From Corylus avellana (lineage: Eukaryota; Streptophyta; Magnoliopsida; Fagales; Betulaceae): a DNA stretch of 64,000 nt. Below, in pieces: positions 1 through 12,300 of the stretch. The number at the start of each line of letters is the position of its first letter. The stretch's first letter is position 1. The translations under genes were made by a program, and so were the position numbers. The stretch is taken from positions 7,732,193 through 7,796,192 of the forward strand of contig NC_081547.1 of assembly GCF_901000735.1 (NCBI RefSeq), read 5' to 3'. A model generated the notes under the pieces. The model saw only the letters and a list, made by a program, of their open reading frames with translations. It had not been told where the DNA came from and made no database searches.

Positions 1-913
1 CTTGCAAGCTTGTAAAGATTTGTTTTCTACCTAAATATAATGGTCGATCAAACTCCAAATCTCAAACTCATTTTCCCAAAGAAAAAAACCAAGCTTAGGT
101 AATCCCGATAATCTATACTGTGGATTTATGAATACAGTGGATATATGTTTTATAAAATTGATGTATGCCTTACAAAAGATTTGCTGGAAAAAATTCAGAG
201 ATTTTATGTATTTAAAAGCTTTTTCTTCCCCCAACAATTTGATCAGACAATCAAAATTTTATTCTCTTTTTTGAATAATTTGGCTATTCAACTATTCTTG
301 TAAACAAGCTCAAGCTATTCAAAAATTGATAGACCTCACATTTGATGATTCATTTAACTTAGAACTCCGAAAGGCAAACACTTGATGAGTCTACGTTATA
401 ATTATAACGTTGGGTTGAACCCTTGATTATAATTCATCCACACACAATATGGGCCCCTTTGCATGTCTTAATAGGTACCTTACTCACTATATATGATCAA
501 TTTCACATGTAAATTTTCACGATCCTCCATGAAAATATCGATTCAATTTTTTAATGTCCAAATGCTTGGGGCTTCAACGACTAGTATTTTGTGGATGGAT
601 AAATAAGTTGGTCTCAATTAATTATTTGTTAGCCGTAATTACCTTATAATCAATTCCAAAATTGCAAATATTTCCCACTTCAAATTCATAATGTCATATT
701 ATAAAGGTCCAAAAAGATTTATTAGACAATGCTTGTCCTCAAAGGTTACAAGTTGCGTTATAACTAAATAACCAAAGATAATAAGAAAATACAGCCCCCA
801 CAATATTATTGAAATCATAAACTGGTCTTTATATGAATTTCACTCTTCTTTGTTTTATTGCAAATACATGCTAATTAATAATTCTTCTTGCAATTGTTGT
901 AGCAAGTTTCCAC

Positions 914-1332
914 TTAAGCTTCCACTTTATGATCTGCATCTGCCAAATATAAAACACAGAATGAATATCATTTGATAATAGAGAAAAATTTATAGATACG
1001 GGAGCCAATATTTTCTAAATATATATACCTGAGCCGAAATTGGTGGGCATTGATTGTGCACAACCAAAGGTGCAATTATAAACGACATCTTGAAGAGAAA
1101 TCCTGCATTTTCGCATACAAAGATCAAAGCAAAGCAGATATTGCCAACGATTCTTCCTCTTTTGAAGAAGGCACTTAGCAGCACACTTTGGAACACATTG
1201 ACGTTTAGGTTCTTGTGGCGCTGGTGGTGCTGGCGGAGGGGGAGGATTAGCATCTTGTGCCACAACAAGCACAAGCATGATTAGCACCATCATCATCACT
1301 GTAACTCTCCTCATCTTAATTCTTTCAATCAC
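914..1332 (-). CDS. Thionin-like secreted cysteine-rich protein A, two exons, shortened C-terminus
   Basis: Exons are complement(1029..1332) and complement(914..939), 109 codons plus stop. The donor is TCAG|gtatat and the acceptor ggcag. Residues about 7-26 form a hydrophobic signal peptide ending VVAQ, then a proline-rich stretch (PPPPPAPPAP), then CxxxCxxxC, 13 residues, CxxxCxxxC, and a later CxxxC: eight cysteines. This is the architecture of plant thionin-like proteins, secreted and usually assigned to defence. In the paralogues exon 2 ends with another CxxxC; here TAA (914-916) stops translation eight codons into the exon, although the bases beyond (down to 875) still encode that CxxxC in frame. 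The start is the first ATG of the frame; an ATG six codons inside (MRR) matches the start used by the paralogues C to F. Function is inferred from family only. Confidence 0.8.
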
Positions 1333-1393
1333 TCCAAAATCTCTCTCTCTCTATTGAAACTATAATGATTTAGAAGTTGAGTACAACATCATG

Positions 1394-1400
1394 ATTTATA
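1394..1400 (-). promoter_or_regulatory. TATA box of gene A
   Basis: TATAAAT on the minus strand, about 65 bases before the ATG, in a context (AAGTCTATAAAT) shared with genes B, C and D and, less exactly, E and F. Confidence 0.7.
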
Positions 1401-1770
1401 GACTTGGAACATTTTGTCATGAATGAGCGGGCATAAATGAGCATTCAAGTTTTGGCCATCTATAGAAATTCCATTAATTAATCTCCACACAACTAGTTGA
1501 GTGCTCTAATTAACCTTATGGCATTTAGCAAATTAAATATCCAATGAAGATGTTGCAAGAGTTCTATGAAATGATAATTCTCTATGAGAATTTGAAAAAC
1601 ACATTAATTAAAATAACCTTAAACCCATATCATGGCTTAAAATTATCTACTTAAGTTATACTCAATTCTTTGACATAAAATCAAATTTAGTTGAGCTGTC
1701 ACCAAAGTTGCTAGAGAAGATTGAGTTGTGGTTGTTTTGTGATAAGCTATATACAGAGTCTACATTTAAC

Positions 1771-1771
<1 letters not shown>

Positions 1772-1817
<46 letters not shown>
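1772..1817. repeat. ATT trinucleotide microsatellite
   Basis: About 15 ATT units. The same site in copy B (8505-8530) has about seven fewer units, so the locus is length-variable between the copies. Confidence 0.95.
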
Positions 1818-1819
<2 letters not shown>

Positions 1820-2690
1820 CTCTTCCATTAAAGAATATAGTTTCAATTAACTTCCACTAAAATCCTAACTGGAATGGACAATTATTCTTGTAGTTATTCA
1901 CTTATTCGTCTCTAGCACCCACAATATCATAATTATTAAATTAAATTAAGGCTCTTATGTGACATGTGAGTCACCTTAAATCTCCTAATTGAGACATGTC
2001 TCACATTCTATACTACATTATTCGACAAATATTGATGATGAAAATGAGAAAGCTAGTTTGATAGCATGAACTTGAGATATTGAAGTTTGAAGTCAATGAG
2101 CTTTTGGTTTTTGTGAAGTTTTAGATAAATAGAGAGGAAAGAGTTTTGAAGCCAGTGATTGTGCCTATTTTCATGACGAATTTGAGATCACGAGACTGAA
2201 ATAGGCAATAAATTGAGTCATGTTATACATCATTCTCTATTTCGTCTCCCATCTATCTATTTCTTTTGCAAATTCAATGGTAGATTTACCCGTCCACAAT
2301 ACAAAGATAGGTGAAAGATGGGATGAAAAATGAGTTTTATCATTTCTCTAATGAAAAGTAAGTCACGATCTTAGTGTTTTCGCACCTTGTAACATTAATG
2401 AAGAAATTCATAAATATAAAGGAGATTACAGGAATAAATAAACAGAGACATGATTTTACGAGTGGTTCGGTGTTAGAAATTTATTACTTTTACCACTAGG
2501 GTAAAGTCCTATAGGTCTTCATTGTACTCTTATTGATTGGTTTGCTTGTGTATAGAGCTTACAAAAGATTTGAATTTATTTAAATCTAATCTAATCCGAA
2601 TCAAATCCCTTCCTTTAGGGTAATTTAATCTCATCAAATCCCTAAGTTTAGGATAATCCAAATATACTCTACCAATTAAATAAAGATATC

Positions 2691-3397
2691 TGTTACACAT
2701 AAATCCACCACCGAAGCCCATGGACTAGAAACCCGACAACCCGAAAAAGCCCTGCATATTCACATGGGCCACATAGGCACAATCCAATATGGGCCTCGCA
2801 CATACGACATCGTCCCCTGAAGCAAGGCTGATCTACTCAATCCAAGGGTTTTGTGAACCGACCTCCCCCATTTAATGTCTGGATACAGCTGTTACGAATA
2901 AGGCACGCACCAATTATGTTGGCTCTACGAATACGCCATGGTCACCAAAACAGTTACAACTCGCACTTGAATATCCCAACAATTATGCGCCATTCCCAGG
3001 ATCACGCTAGTTATGATATCCATTGCGCACCACTCTCGGATCCGTGTTAATGTCAACAGCGGTTTCTTTATAACTATCAGGGAACAAGAATATTAACTCC
3101 GTCCGTTGCGCCCAGATCCCAAATTCTCCGCCGGGTCATCAATGCTGCACCAAGACGATTCACTATAAAAACCTTTTTCGCTAAGGAAATAGACACATGA
3201 TTCATACTCTACTAAGCTCTACACTGAGTTTACAAAAACACTGACTTAAGCATCGAAGGAGGTAAACACCAGCCAAGCAGCCACCACCCGGCGCATCCTC
3301 TTAACAAGTGTTTTTTATTTTGTAGGAAAGAAGGAAAGTACTAGCTCAATATTACCAATCTACCCTTGGGTCCACCACACCGGAAACTGCACTAACA
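2691..3397 (+). repeat. 5' LTR of Ty3 copy A
   Basis: 707 bp beginning TGTTACACATAAATCC and ending CACTAACA, nearly identical to 15250-15956. A TATA-like ACTATAAAAACC lies near 3163. Confidence 0.85.
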
Positions 3398-3657
3398 GTT
3401 TGGCACCATTTGTGGGAACAATATCTTTTTTGTTCTTACGAAATAAAATCCGCAGTTATAGTGAACACAAGATCTAGAAGCCAAGCCCGTCGTGAGGAAT
3501 CAGTAGCCCAGGCCAATCAACGGCCACCGTTAGTGCACCAGAACTCCGGAAAAGGAGCGTATCGCATCCCTTGAAGCACAAATAGTGCTTCTAGTCCAAC
3601 AAAGGGAGGAGCTACACCTCCACTTCCTCACGCAATCACAATCAGAAATCAAACGAA

Positions 3658-4858
3658 ATGGGCATTCGGAGGAGCAACAAAAATCACAGCCATCATTCTG
3701 ATGCTCCCAACCACCAGGGTGATAGTCGTCATCACCAGCATAATAACGACCAAGGCAAAAACGGTCACACGAAGTGCAATGCTCGGGAAAATGCCTGTAG
3801 AGACAAAAACTCCAGAAAAATGGCAAAACCTAGAAGAAATCAACCAACAACCGAAGACCATAATCAATCTGCAGCTGCCCCACAAAGTGAGGTAGACAAA
3901 GCCTTAGCAAGCTAAAGATGAAACTTGAAGCCATGAAGAAGAAGGAAAAACACAAAGCTGTTGTGATGAGCAAACTTTTCACCGGGACAAAAATGCCCTT
4001 CACCAAGTAGGTGATTGACCATCCACTCCCCCACAAGTTGAAAGCGCCCCAAATCCCAAACTACAGCGGGGTCAGAGTCTTAACCGAGCACCTAGAAAAC
4101 TACTGGACGCATCTGGCACTGTACGCCACACCCGACGAAATTGCATGCAGAGCTTTCCCCACCACACTCTTGGGAAACGCCAGGGAATGGTTTCGTAGGA
4201 TGCCCAACTCCAAGGTGAAGATCTTGCTCGGATCTTCTTAACCCACTTTTTGGGATCTAGAGAAAGGAAGAAGCCTTCTGGGTACCTTCTGACGCTTCAC
4301 CAACAGGAAAGGGAAAGCTTGAAGGAGTTTATGGTCCAGTTCAATGCCGTGAAACTAAAGGTAGAGGATCCTAACGATTGTGTGATATTTTTTGCTATCT
4401 ATAATGGCATCTCACCTGATGAACCAGTGGCAAGAAAAATTGCAAGGAGACAACCGAGCAACCTCCACAAGCAATTAGATAAGGTGGAAGAATTCATCAA
4501 TGAGAAGGAGACTTTAAAGGCAATGAAGTCAGCTCGGAAGTTGCCTAAAAAATTTGAAGATAAAAAGAAGAAAGACCTTCAGAGGTTAGATGATCCGGGA
4601 CCTTTTAAGAAGAAGTTCAAAGGCTACAACTTCACTCTGCTCAACGCCATCATTTTCGAAGTCTTAATGGAGGTTAAAAGGGACCTAGAATATGAGAAAC
4701 CCCCAAGAATGCCGAAGGTTCCACAGAGGCAGAACTCAAATCGCTACTGTGAGTTCCACAAAGCTAATGGTCACTACACAGAGGGCTACATAGCTTTGAG
4801 GCACCTCATTGAAAATTTTATCAAGAATGGTAAGCTTGTCCGATTCTTGGGAGATTAA
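3658..4858 (+). pseudogene. Ty3 gag remnant, copy A
   Basis: A hydrophilic N-terminal segment (3658-3915) is followed by the retrotransposon gag core at 4011-4241 (HLENYWTHLALYATPDE, then AFPTTLLGNAREWF) and 4250-4858 (EFMVQFNAVKLKVEDPND, then YCEFHKANGHYTEGY). The last motif resembles the C..H...GH.T..C knuckle of Tat-lineage gag, with the final cysteine changed to tyrosine. In-frame stops near 4008 and 4239 and frame changes separate the pieces, so no functional gag is made. Confidence 0.85.
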
Positions 4859-5143
4859 AGAAAAGCAACCCCTCCCAGGGAAAACTACGTCCGAGAGGTG
4901 AATTACCGTGACCCACGGGATCTCCGACAACAGGAACGTCACCAAAGTAGAGGCCCTAATCACAGAAATAGGGACAGATATCCTCAGAAGAACAAAGGAA
5001 GCCACAAAGAGCCCAGAAGAGAGCACGCTCGCCCAACCCGAGAGCCTTAAAATGGAGCAAATATTCCAGAAATCTGCATCATAATAGGTGGATTTGATGG
5101 AGGAGGTGAGTCAGGAAGGGCAAGGAAGGCGTACGCCCAACAG

Positions 5144-6006
5144 GTGGGGAGCTCCCATGAAATCTACACTATAGGGAGGTCGATGAAGCAGTCCAGGACA
5201 AACGCGATGCTGATCGGTTTCTCTGACAACGACTACGCATGCATATCGTTTCTTCACATGGATGCCCTGATTGTCACATTGACAGTGGTGAACTACAACG
5301 TCCATCGCATCCTGGTGGATAATGGAAGCTCGGCAGACATCTTGTATTGGTTTGCGTTTAAGAAGTTGAACTTGGGATAGGAGAGGGTCGTACCAACCAG
5401 ATACCACTTGATGGGATTCACAGGGGAACAAGTACAACCGGTCAGATCGATTGAACTATCAGCCATGGTTAGATCGTATCTGAGGCAGGCATCAATGATG
5501 GTGCTTTTTTGTTGGTCGACTGACCATCAATTTACAACGCCATCATCGGAAGAACGTCTCTCAACGAACTGAGGGCCATCACGTCAACTCCGCATCTCAA
5601 GATGAAATTCCCAACGGACCATGGACTCGAAGAAGTAAGGGGCGATCAACAAGCCTCCTGACAAAGCTACAACATCTCCATGAAGGAGTGTCCTAAGACC
5701 CCGACCTAGGAAAGTGGCAGTAAGGAGGACATATAGCAATTAAAGGGCGGCAAACCGGTCGAGGATCTGTAAGAATTCTTGGTTGGCGTGCCAAAAAGGG
5801 TTATTAGAGTCGGATCCTAGCTGGACTCGATTGTGAGAGAAAAGCTCATATCTTTCCTTCGCGAGAATTGTGATATGTTCGCCTGGAGTCATGAGGATAT
5901 GCCGGGCATATCGCCTTCAGTAATGGTGCACAAGTTAAATGTCGATCCCAGTTTCAGGCCAATACAGCAGAGACGAAGAGTATAATAGGCCGAGAAGAGC
6001 AAGGCC
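5144..6006 (+). pseudogene. Ty3 protease and N-terminal reverse-transcriptase remnant, copy A
   Basis: 5144-5380 holds the aspartic protease signature ILVDNGSSADIL. After several stops, 5860-6000 reads NCDMFAWSHEDMPGI and NVDPSFRPIQQRRR, the segment that leads into a Ty3 reverse transcriptase. The sequence then stops at the N gap. Copy B shows the same decay, so most damage predates the block duplication. Confidence 0.85.
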
Positions 6007-6106
6007 NNNNNNNNNNNNNNNNNNNNNNNNNNNNNNNNNNNNNNNNNNNNNNNNNNNNNNNNNNNNNNNNNNNNNNNNNNNNNNNNNNNNNNNNNNNNNN
6101 NNNNNN
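6007..6106. other. Assembly gap (100 N)
   Basis: Exactly 100 N, a conventional gap of unknown size. It hides the end of Ty3 copy A and the junction to the sequence before block B. Confidence 1.
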
Positions 6107-6188
6107 GGATATAGTTGTTTTTCATACAGTTTTTCCTACGGATCTAGTTCAGTTTTGATAATGCCTCTTTTTCGATTTTTTTTTTTTT

Positions 6189-6302
6189 GTGTCCCTAAGA
6201 GATAGCTCAAATGGCTACAGACCATATTCCATGAAGTGAAGGTCTCTAATTCGAATCTTCCTCCCCCTCCTATGTGAATATGTCAAAAAAAAAAAAAAAA
6301 AA
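6189..6302 (+). mobile_element. tRNA-derived SINE
   Basis: About 114 bp with an A box-like TAGCTCAAATGG (6203-6214), a B box-like AATTCGAATC (6249-6258) 34 bases further on, and a terminal poly(A) tract (6285-6302). This is the layout of a plant SINE with an internal RNA polymerase III promoter. It interrupts sequence conserved at 25378-25500 and 32771-32900. Target-site duplications are not clear. Confidence 0.65.
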
Positions 6303-6733
6303 TCATTTTAGCAGTTGCTCCTGCTTTCCAGTGAGAGTTTGGGAATGATTGAAAGACTTTTTGAAGTTCGTGCCTCATCATGAAGAGTTGAGGGACGTTC
6401 GAGATTCGTGACTCTTTCCATACCCCTTTTGCTTTAGTTTCTGCGTTAGCGGCTCATTTCTTGACTTTGTTCATGATACAGAGGACTGGGTCTTTTTTTT
6501 ATACCAATTTTTTTATTATTTGTTTGTATTGTATGCTTTGTATTTCATTTTTTGGCCTTTTGAGTCTAGCCCTAAGTTTCTATTATTTATTTTGCAGAAA
6601 ATACTAATGGCCGCCTAGATTTATGAAATTACTCATGAATGGCCGCAAAAAATACTCACGGGTTTGATTTCATGAAATTGAAAACTAGTAAAAATATGAG
6701 GAGATTGTGACATATTTTCATTAAATTTAACTA
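6303..6733. other. Intergenic repeat of the gene cluster
   Basis: No gene. 6303-6500 is homologous to 32830-33020, and 6690-6733 to 30550-30600 and 33250-33300: the degenerate spacer of the tandem cluster. Confidence 0.7.
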
Positions 6734-7646
6734 CTTGCAAGCTTGTAAAGATTTGTTTTCTACCTAAATATAATGGTCGATCAAACTCCAAATCTCAAAC
6801 TCATTTTCCCAAAGAAAAAAACCAAGCTTAGGTAATCCCGATAATCTATACTGTGGATTTATGAATACAGTGGATATATGTTTTATAAAATTGATGTATG
6901 CCTTACAAAAGATTTGCTGGAAAAAATTCAGAGATTTTATGTATTTAAAAGCTTTTTCTTCCCCCAACAATTTGATCAGACAATCAAAATTTTATTCTCT
7001 TTTTTGAATAATTTGGCTATTCAACTATTCTTGTAAACAAGCTCAAGCTATTCAAAAATTGATAGACCTCACATTTGATGATTCATTTAACTTAGAACTC
7101 CGAAAGGCAAACACTTGATGAGTCTACGTTATAATTATAACGTTGGGTTGAACCCTTGATTATAATTCATCCACACACAATATGGGCCCCTTTGCATGTC
7201 TTAATAGGTACCTTACTCACTATATATGATCAATTTCACATGTAAATTTTCACGATCCTCCATGAAAATATCGATTCAATTTTTTAATGTCCAAATGCTT
7301 GGGGCTTCAACGACTAGTATTTTGTGGATGGATAAATAAGTTGGTCTCAATTAATTATTTGTTAGCCATAATTACCTTATAATCAATTCCAAAATTGCAA
7401 ATATTTCCCACTTCAAATTCATAATGTCATATTATAAAGGTCCAAAAAGATTTATTAGACAATGCTTGTCCTCAAAGGTTACAAGTTGCGTTATAACTAA
7501 ATAACCAAAGATAATAAGAAAATACAGCCCCCACAATATTATTGAAATCATAAACTGGTCTTTATATGAATTTCACTCTTCTTTGTTTTATTGCAAATAC
7601 ATGCTAATTAATAATTCTTCTTGCAATTGTTGTAGCAAGTTTCCAC

Positions 7647-8065
7647 TTAAGCTTCCACTTTATGATCTGCATCTGCCAAATATAAAACACAGAATGAATA
7701 TCATTTGATAATAGAGAAAAATTTATAGATATGGGAGCCAATATTTTCTAAATATATATACCTGAGCCGAAATTGGTGGGCATTGATTGTGCACAACCAA
7801 AGGTGCAATTATAAACGACATCTTGAAGAGAAATCCTGCATTTTAGCATACAACGATCAAAGCAAAGCAGATATTGCCAACGATTCTTCCTCTTTTGAAG
7901 AAGGCACTTAGCAGCACACTTTGGAACACATTGACGTTTAGGTTCTTGTGGCGCTGGTGGTGCTGGCGGAGGGGGAGGATTAGCATCTTGTGCCACAACA
8001 AGCACAAGCATGATTAGCACCATCATCATCACTGTAACTCTCCTCATCTTAATTCTTTCAATCAC
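7647..8065 (-). CDS. Thionin-like secreted cysteine-rich protein B, two exons, shortened C-terminus
   Basis: Exons are complement(7762..8065) and complement(7647..7672), with the same splice sites as gene A. The exon 1 product differs from A at two positions in the second helix (FDRCMLKC for FDLCMRKC). It has a signal peptide, a proline-rich linker and eight cysteines (CxxxCxxxC, CxxxCxxxC, CxxxC). The same premature TAA in exon 2 removes the final CxxxC, so the truncation predates the A/B duplication. Keeping an open frame and all eight cysteines argues that it may still be a working gene, but a relaxed one. A secreted defence role is inferred from the family. Confidence 0.8.
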
Positions 8066-8126
8066 TCCAAAATCTCTCTCTCTCTATTGAAACTATAATG
8101 ATTTAGAAGTTGAGTACAACATCATG

Positions 8127-8133
8127 ATTTATA
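8127..8133 (-). promoter_or_regulatory. TATA box of gene B
   Basis: TATAAAT on the minus strand in the same context and distance as in gene A. Confidence 0.7.
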
Positions 8134-8504
8134 GACTTGGAACATTTTGTCATGAATGAGTGGGCATAAATGAGCATTCAAGTTTTGGCCATCTATAGAA
8201 ATTCCATTAATTAATCTCTACACAACTAGTTGAGTGCTCTAATTAACCTTATGGCATTTAGCAAATTAAATATCCAATGAAGATGTTGCAAGAGTTCTAT
8301 GAAATGATAATTCTCTATGAGAATTTGAAAAACACATTAATTAAAATAACCTTAAACCCATATCATGGCTTAAAATTATCTACTTAAGTTATACTCAATT
8401 CTTTGACATAAAATCAAATTTAGTTGAGCTGTCACCAAAGTTGCTAGAGAAGATTGAGTTGTGGTTGTTTTGTGATAAGCTATATATAGAGTCTACATTT
8501 AACT

Positions 8505-8530
8505 TTATTATTATTATTATTATTATTATA
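8505..8530. repeat. ATT microsatellite, copy B
   Basis: Shorter allele of the 1772-1817 repeat; 21 bp difference. Confidence 0.95.
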
Positions 8531-9268
8531 TCTCTTCCATTAAAGAATATAGTTTCAATTAACTTCCACTAAAATCCTAACTGGAATGGACAATTATTCT
8601 TGTAGTTATTCACTTATTCGTCTCTAGCACCCACAATATCATAATTATTAAATTAAATTAAAGCTCTTATGTGACATGTGAGTCACCTTAAATCTCCTAA
8701 TTGAGACATGTCTCACATTCTATACTACATTATTAGACAAATATTGATGATGAAAATGAGAAAGCTAGTTTGATAGCATGAACTTGAGATATTGAAGCTT
8801 GAAGTCAATGAGCTTTTGGTTTTTGTGAAGTTTTAGATAAATAGAGAGGAAAGAGTTTTGAAGCCAGTGATTGTGCCTATTTTCATGACGAATTTGAGAT
8901 CACGAGACTGAAATAGGCAATAAATTGAGTCATGTTACACATCATTCTCTATTTCGTCTCCCAGCTATCTATTTCTTTTGCAAATTCAATGGTAGATTTA
9001 CCCGTCCACAATACAAAGATAGGTGAAAGATGGGATGAAAAATGAGTTTTATCATTTCTCTAATGAAAATTATGTCACGATCTTAGTGTTTTCGCACCTT
9101 GTAACATTAATGAAGAAATTCATAAATATAAAGGAGATTACAGGAATAAATAAACAGAGACATGATTTTACGAGTAGTTCGGTGTTAGAAATTTATTACT
9201 TTTACCACTAGGGTAAAGTCCTATAGGTCTCCATTGTACTCTTATTGATTGGTTTGCTTGTGTATAGA

Positions 9269-9283
9269 GCTTACAAAGGATTT
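9269..9283. repeat. LINE target-site duplication, left
   Basis: GCTTACAAAGGATTT; identical to 15116-15130. The right edge merges with the poly(T) tract. Confidence 0.9.
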
Positions 9284-9322
9284 TTTTTTTTTTTTTTTGA
9301 ATAAAAGCTCAGTGTGATATTA

Positions 9323-12300
9323 TTAAGGCAATATCTGAGAGCACAGAACATTACGCTCTGCCTCAAGAATAGTCCGAATACAATCTGGAGGATCAGAACA
9401 CCAAACCATATCCATTTGTTCGTGCACCGCCTGTTTCGCTAAAACATGAGCAACCCGATTAGCTTCACGTGGAACAAAAACGAGCTTCCAGCAACAAATC
9501 CTGCTAAAGCGATCTGGATATCAGCCACCAAGTGACCTCGGTTACTGTCATCAGGTTCCTTTGAGTTTACAGAGTCCACCAGCACCTTTGCATCACTTTC
9601 CAACACAAGTTTCTGAATCCCGGCTCCTATGCACAGGTGGATAGCCATCAATGCCGCCCAAGCTTCCGCAGCTATAGGATCCACATAACCTGACCGCGTC
9701 ATACTCTTTGCCGCACACAAATTCCCCTGATGGTCCCTTATAACTGCCCCTAATCCCAACCTCCCAATTTTCCTGTCAACCCCTGCATCCCAGTTCACCT
9801 TATACCAACCTGGGGAAGGTGCCTTCCAGATAGGACTCGGAACAACACCAGATGGGGGACTTACACTGCTTTGGGCTGCCTCTAGACTGTGAAAATCCTC
9901 CACATCCCGAATAGCTTGCTACATCACAGTATAGGGATGTATAAAGGATCCTCCATAAATGACCTTGTTCCTTCTATGCCAAATCCTTCTAGCAATGGCC
10001 ACAAATTGATGAAAAACCAAAGGGGAACACTTTTGATACAGCTCCTCCACTACCTGCATGAATGATGGGCCAGAGTAAGAGCTCTTCTGAAAAATTGCAT
10101 GCCCAACACTCCAAACATCCCTTGCTGAAGGACATTGCCACAAAATATGAAAAGTGGTTTCAGCCTCAAGTTCACAGATTGGGCACCCCATGTCCAGAAT
10201 AATTTTGCGCCCAGAAAGGTTAGCCCGTGTTGGTAAAATATCGTGACATGCACGCCACAAAAAGTGCTTCTCCGCATTTGGTATATTAAGCTTCCACAAA
10301 GTGCGCCAGAAGTTACGACTTTGAGAACGAGAAGATCCTTCTGCCTTTTCAGCCAGCACACGTTCTTGCTGGAGGTGATACGCACTTTTCACCGAAAACA
10401 CCCCGCCAACCGTTGCTCTCCAGATCAGTTTGTCCTTCTGACTTGAGTGACTAATTGGAAGAGTCAGGATAGCTTCACTCTCCTCTTTTGAAAAAATTTG
10501 TTGCAATAGTGGCTGGTTCCACCATCTCATATCTGCATCTATAAGTTTATCAACAGTAGCAGCAGGATCAAGCAACTTGGGAGGTGACTGTACTTTGAAA
10601 GTGGTGGAGAGTGGGATCCAGCGGTCTGCCCAAATTCGCACAGAGGTCCCATTCCCAATTCTCCAAATCAAACCTTCACGAATTAGATCGCTAGCACCTT
10701 GGATACTCCTCCATGCAAAAGAAGGTTTTTTCCCTAGCTGGGCCTCAAGCACCGAACACTCGGGATGATACTTGGCTTTAATAATCCTTGCTATTAGGCT
10801 ATCGGGCGTTTTCCACATTCTCCAAATTTGCTTCGACAAAAGAGCTTTATTGAAGCTAGAAATTTCTCAGAAACCCATCCCCCCACATGCTTTTGAGAGA
10901 CCCAATTTATCCCAGCTCATCCAGTGTACTCTATGCTCCTTCTCCTTATGACCCCAAAAAAACTTTTTCATCAAAGAGTTGATGTCATTGCATAAGGATT
11001 TTGGGAGTTTGAAAATACTCATGCAATATGTAGGGATAGCTTGGATCACCGCCTTCAACAAGATTTCCTTCCCTGCTTGAGATAAGAATTGGAGCTTCCA
11101 ATCTTGTAAGCGTTTCCAAACTCGGTCCCTAATACTCTTGAAAGCTGTTGTTCGTGAATGTCCCACGAGGGCTGGCAATCCCAAATAAGTCTCATAGCAT
11201 TGGGTAGATGACACCCCTGCTACTCCCTGAATTAATTCCTTTACTTCATTGGAAACGTTTTTGCTGAAGAAAATGCCCGTTTTATTGGTATTCATCTTTT
11301 GGCCAGACGCCATCTCGTATCGGTGCAAGAGAAGGTACAAATGATTCCATTGGGACAAAGTGGCTCTGCAAAAAAGAAGGCTGTCATCTGCAAAGAAAAG
11401 ATGGCTCAACTCCGGACCCTGCTTTGAAGTGGGCACTCCAGTTAGTATCCCTTCCCTTCGTGCTTGATACAACATGGAACTCAATGCCTCTGCACATATA
11501 ATAAAAAGATAAGGCGAAATAGGGTCTCCTTGGCGTAAACCCCTAGAAGGAGTAATCAGCCCATAAGGAGAACCACTAACAATAACAGAGTACCGAACCG
11601 ATTTAACACACATCATGGTGAGGGAGATCCATTGTTCGTCAAAACCCAGCCTTCGCATAACCGCCTCCAAAAATCTCCACTCTACCCGGTCATAGGCCTT
11701 GCTCATGTCGAGCTTTATGGCCATATATCCCTTCCTCCCCCACATACCCGTATTCATCGTGTGTAATGTTTCATAAGCCGCAAGGACATTATCCGAGATA
11801 AGCCTTCCCGGAATGAAAGCACTTTGAGATTGATCAACGATGAGAGGTAAAATCCGTTTTGAGTCTATTGGCTAAGACCTTGGAAATAAGTTTATATAAG
11901 ACATTACATAAACTTATGGGTCTAAATTCCATTACACTCACCGGATTTTTGGATTTAGGAATTAAAGCGATATGGGTCAAATTCAAGTCAATAGGCATAT
12001 TCCTTGAGTTAATAATATCCAGAATAGCACTACATACCTCATCTCCCATAATGGACCAATTTTTCTGAAAAAAACATGCGCTGAATCCATCCGGACCCGG
12101 TGCTTTTAGGGGCGCCATGTGGAAAAGGGCACTTGTTATTTCAGCTGTTGTGAAAGGCTTAGTGAGTTCAAGATTCATTTCTGGTGAAACTCGACTACCC
12201 AGGGGCTGGATACACGGGCTGAGGTCTCCAATTGGTCCACTTGAGAATAAATTGGAAAAATATTGCACAAAAGCCTCCCCTACCTCATCAGGTGTGCTCC

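Larger units (their letters stand above)
1..6006. repeat. Duplicate block, copy A (gene A plus Ty3 element)
   Basis: Copy A matches copy B (from 6734) almost base for base with an offset of 6733, starting at window base 1. It holds thionin-like gene A, an ATT microsatellite and the left part of a Ty3 element, and runs into an N gap at 6007. Only scattered substitutions separate the copies (for example two amino-acid changes in exon 1 of the gene) plus a 21-bp microsatellite length difference. Copy A lacks the LINE found in copy B. The block may be a true tandem duplication or two haplotypes joined in the assembly. Confidence 0.93.
2691..6006 (+). mobile_element. Ty3 (Tat-type) LTR retrotransposon, copy A, cut by N gap
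   Basis: Left part of the same insertion seen at 15250-20161: left LTR, primer-binding region TGGCACCATTTGTGGGAA at 3401, gag, protease and the start of reverse transcriptase, then the gap. The five bases before the LTR are ATATC, as in copy B, so both copies descend from one insertion. The 3' LTR is not visible; it should lie in or beyond the gap. All frames carry stops or shifts. Confidence 0.9.

Noticed and set aside
1..237. 68-codon minus-strand ORF, repeated exactly at 6764-6970
   Set aside because: Its conservation is only that of the duplicated block; diverged spacer copies at 30593 and 33290 do not keep the frame.
3530..3885. Minus-strand ORFs opposite the Ty3 gag N-terminus, repeated at 16076-16443
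   Set aside because: Shadow frames of gag; differences between the copies do not preserve them.
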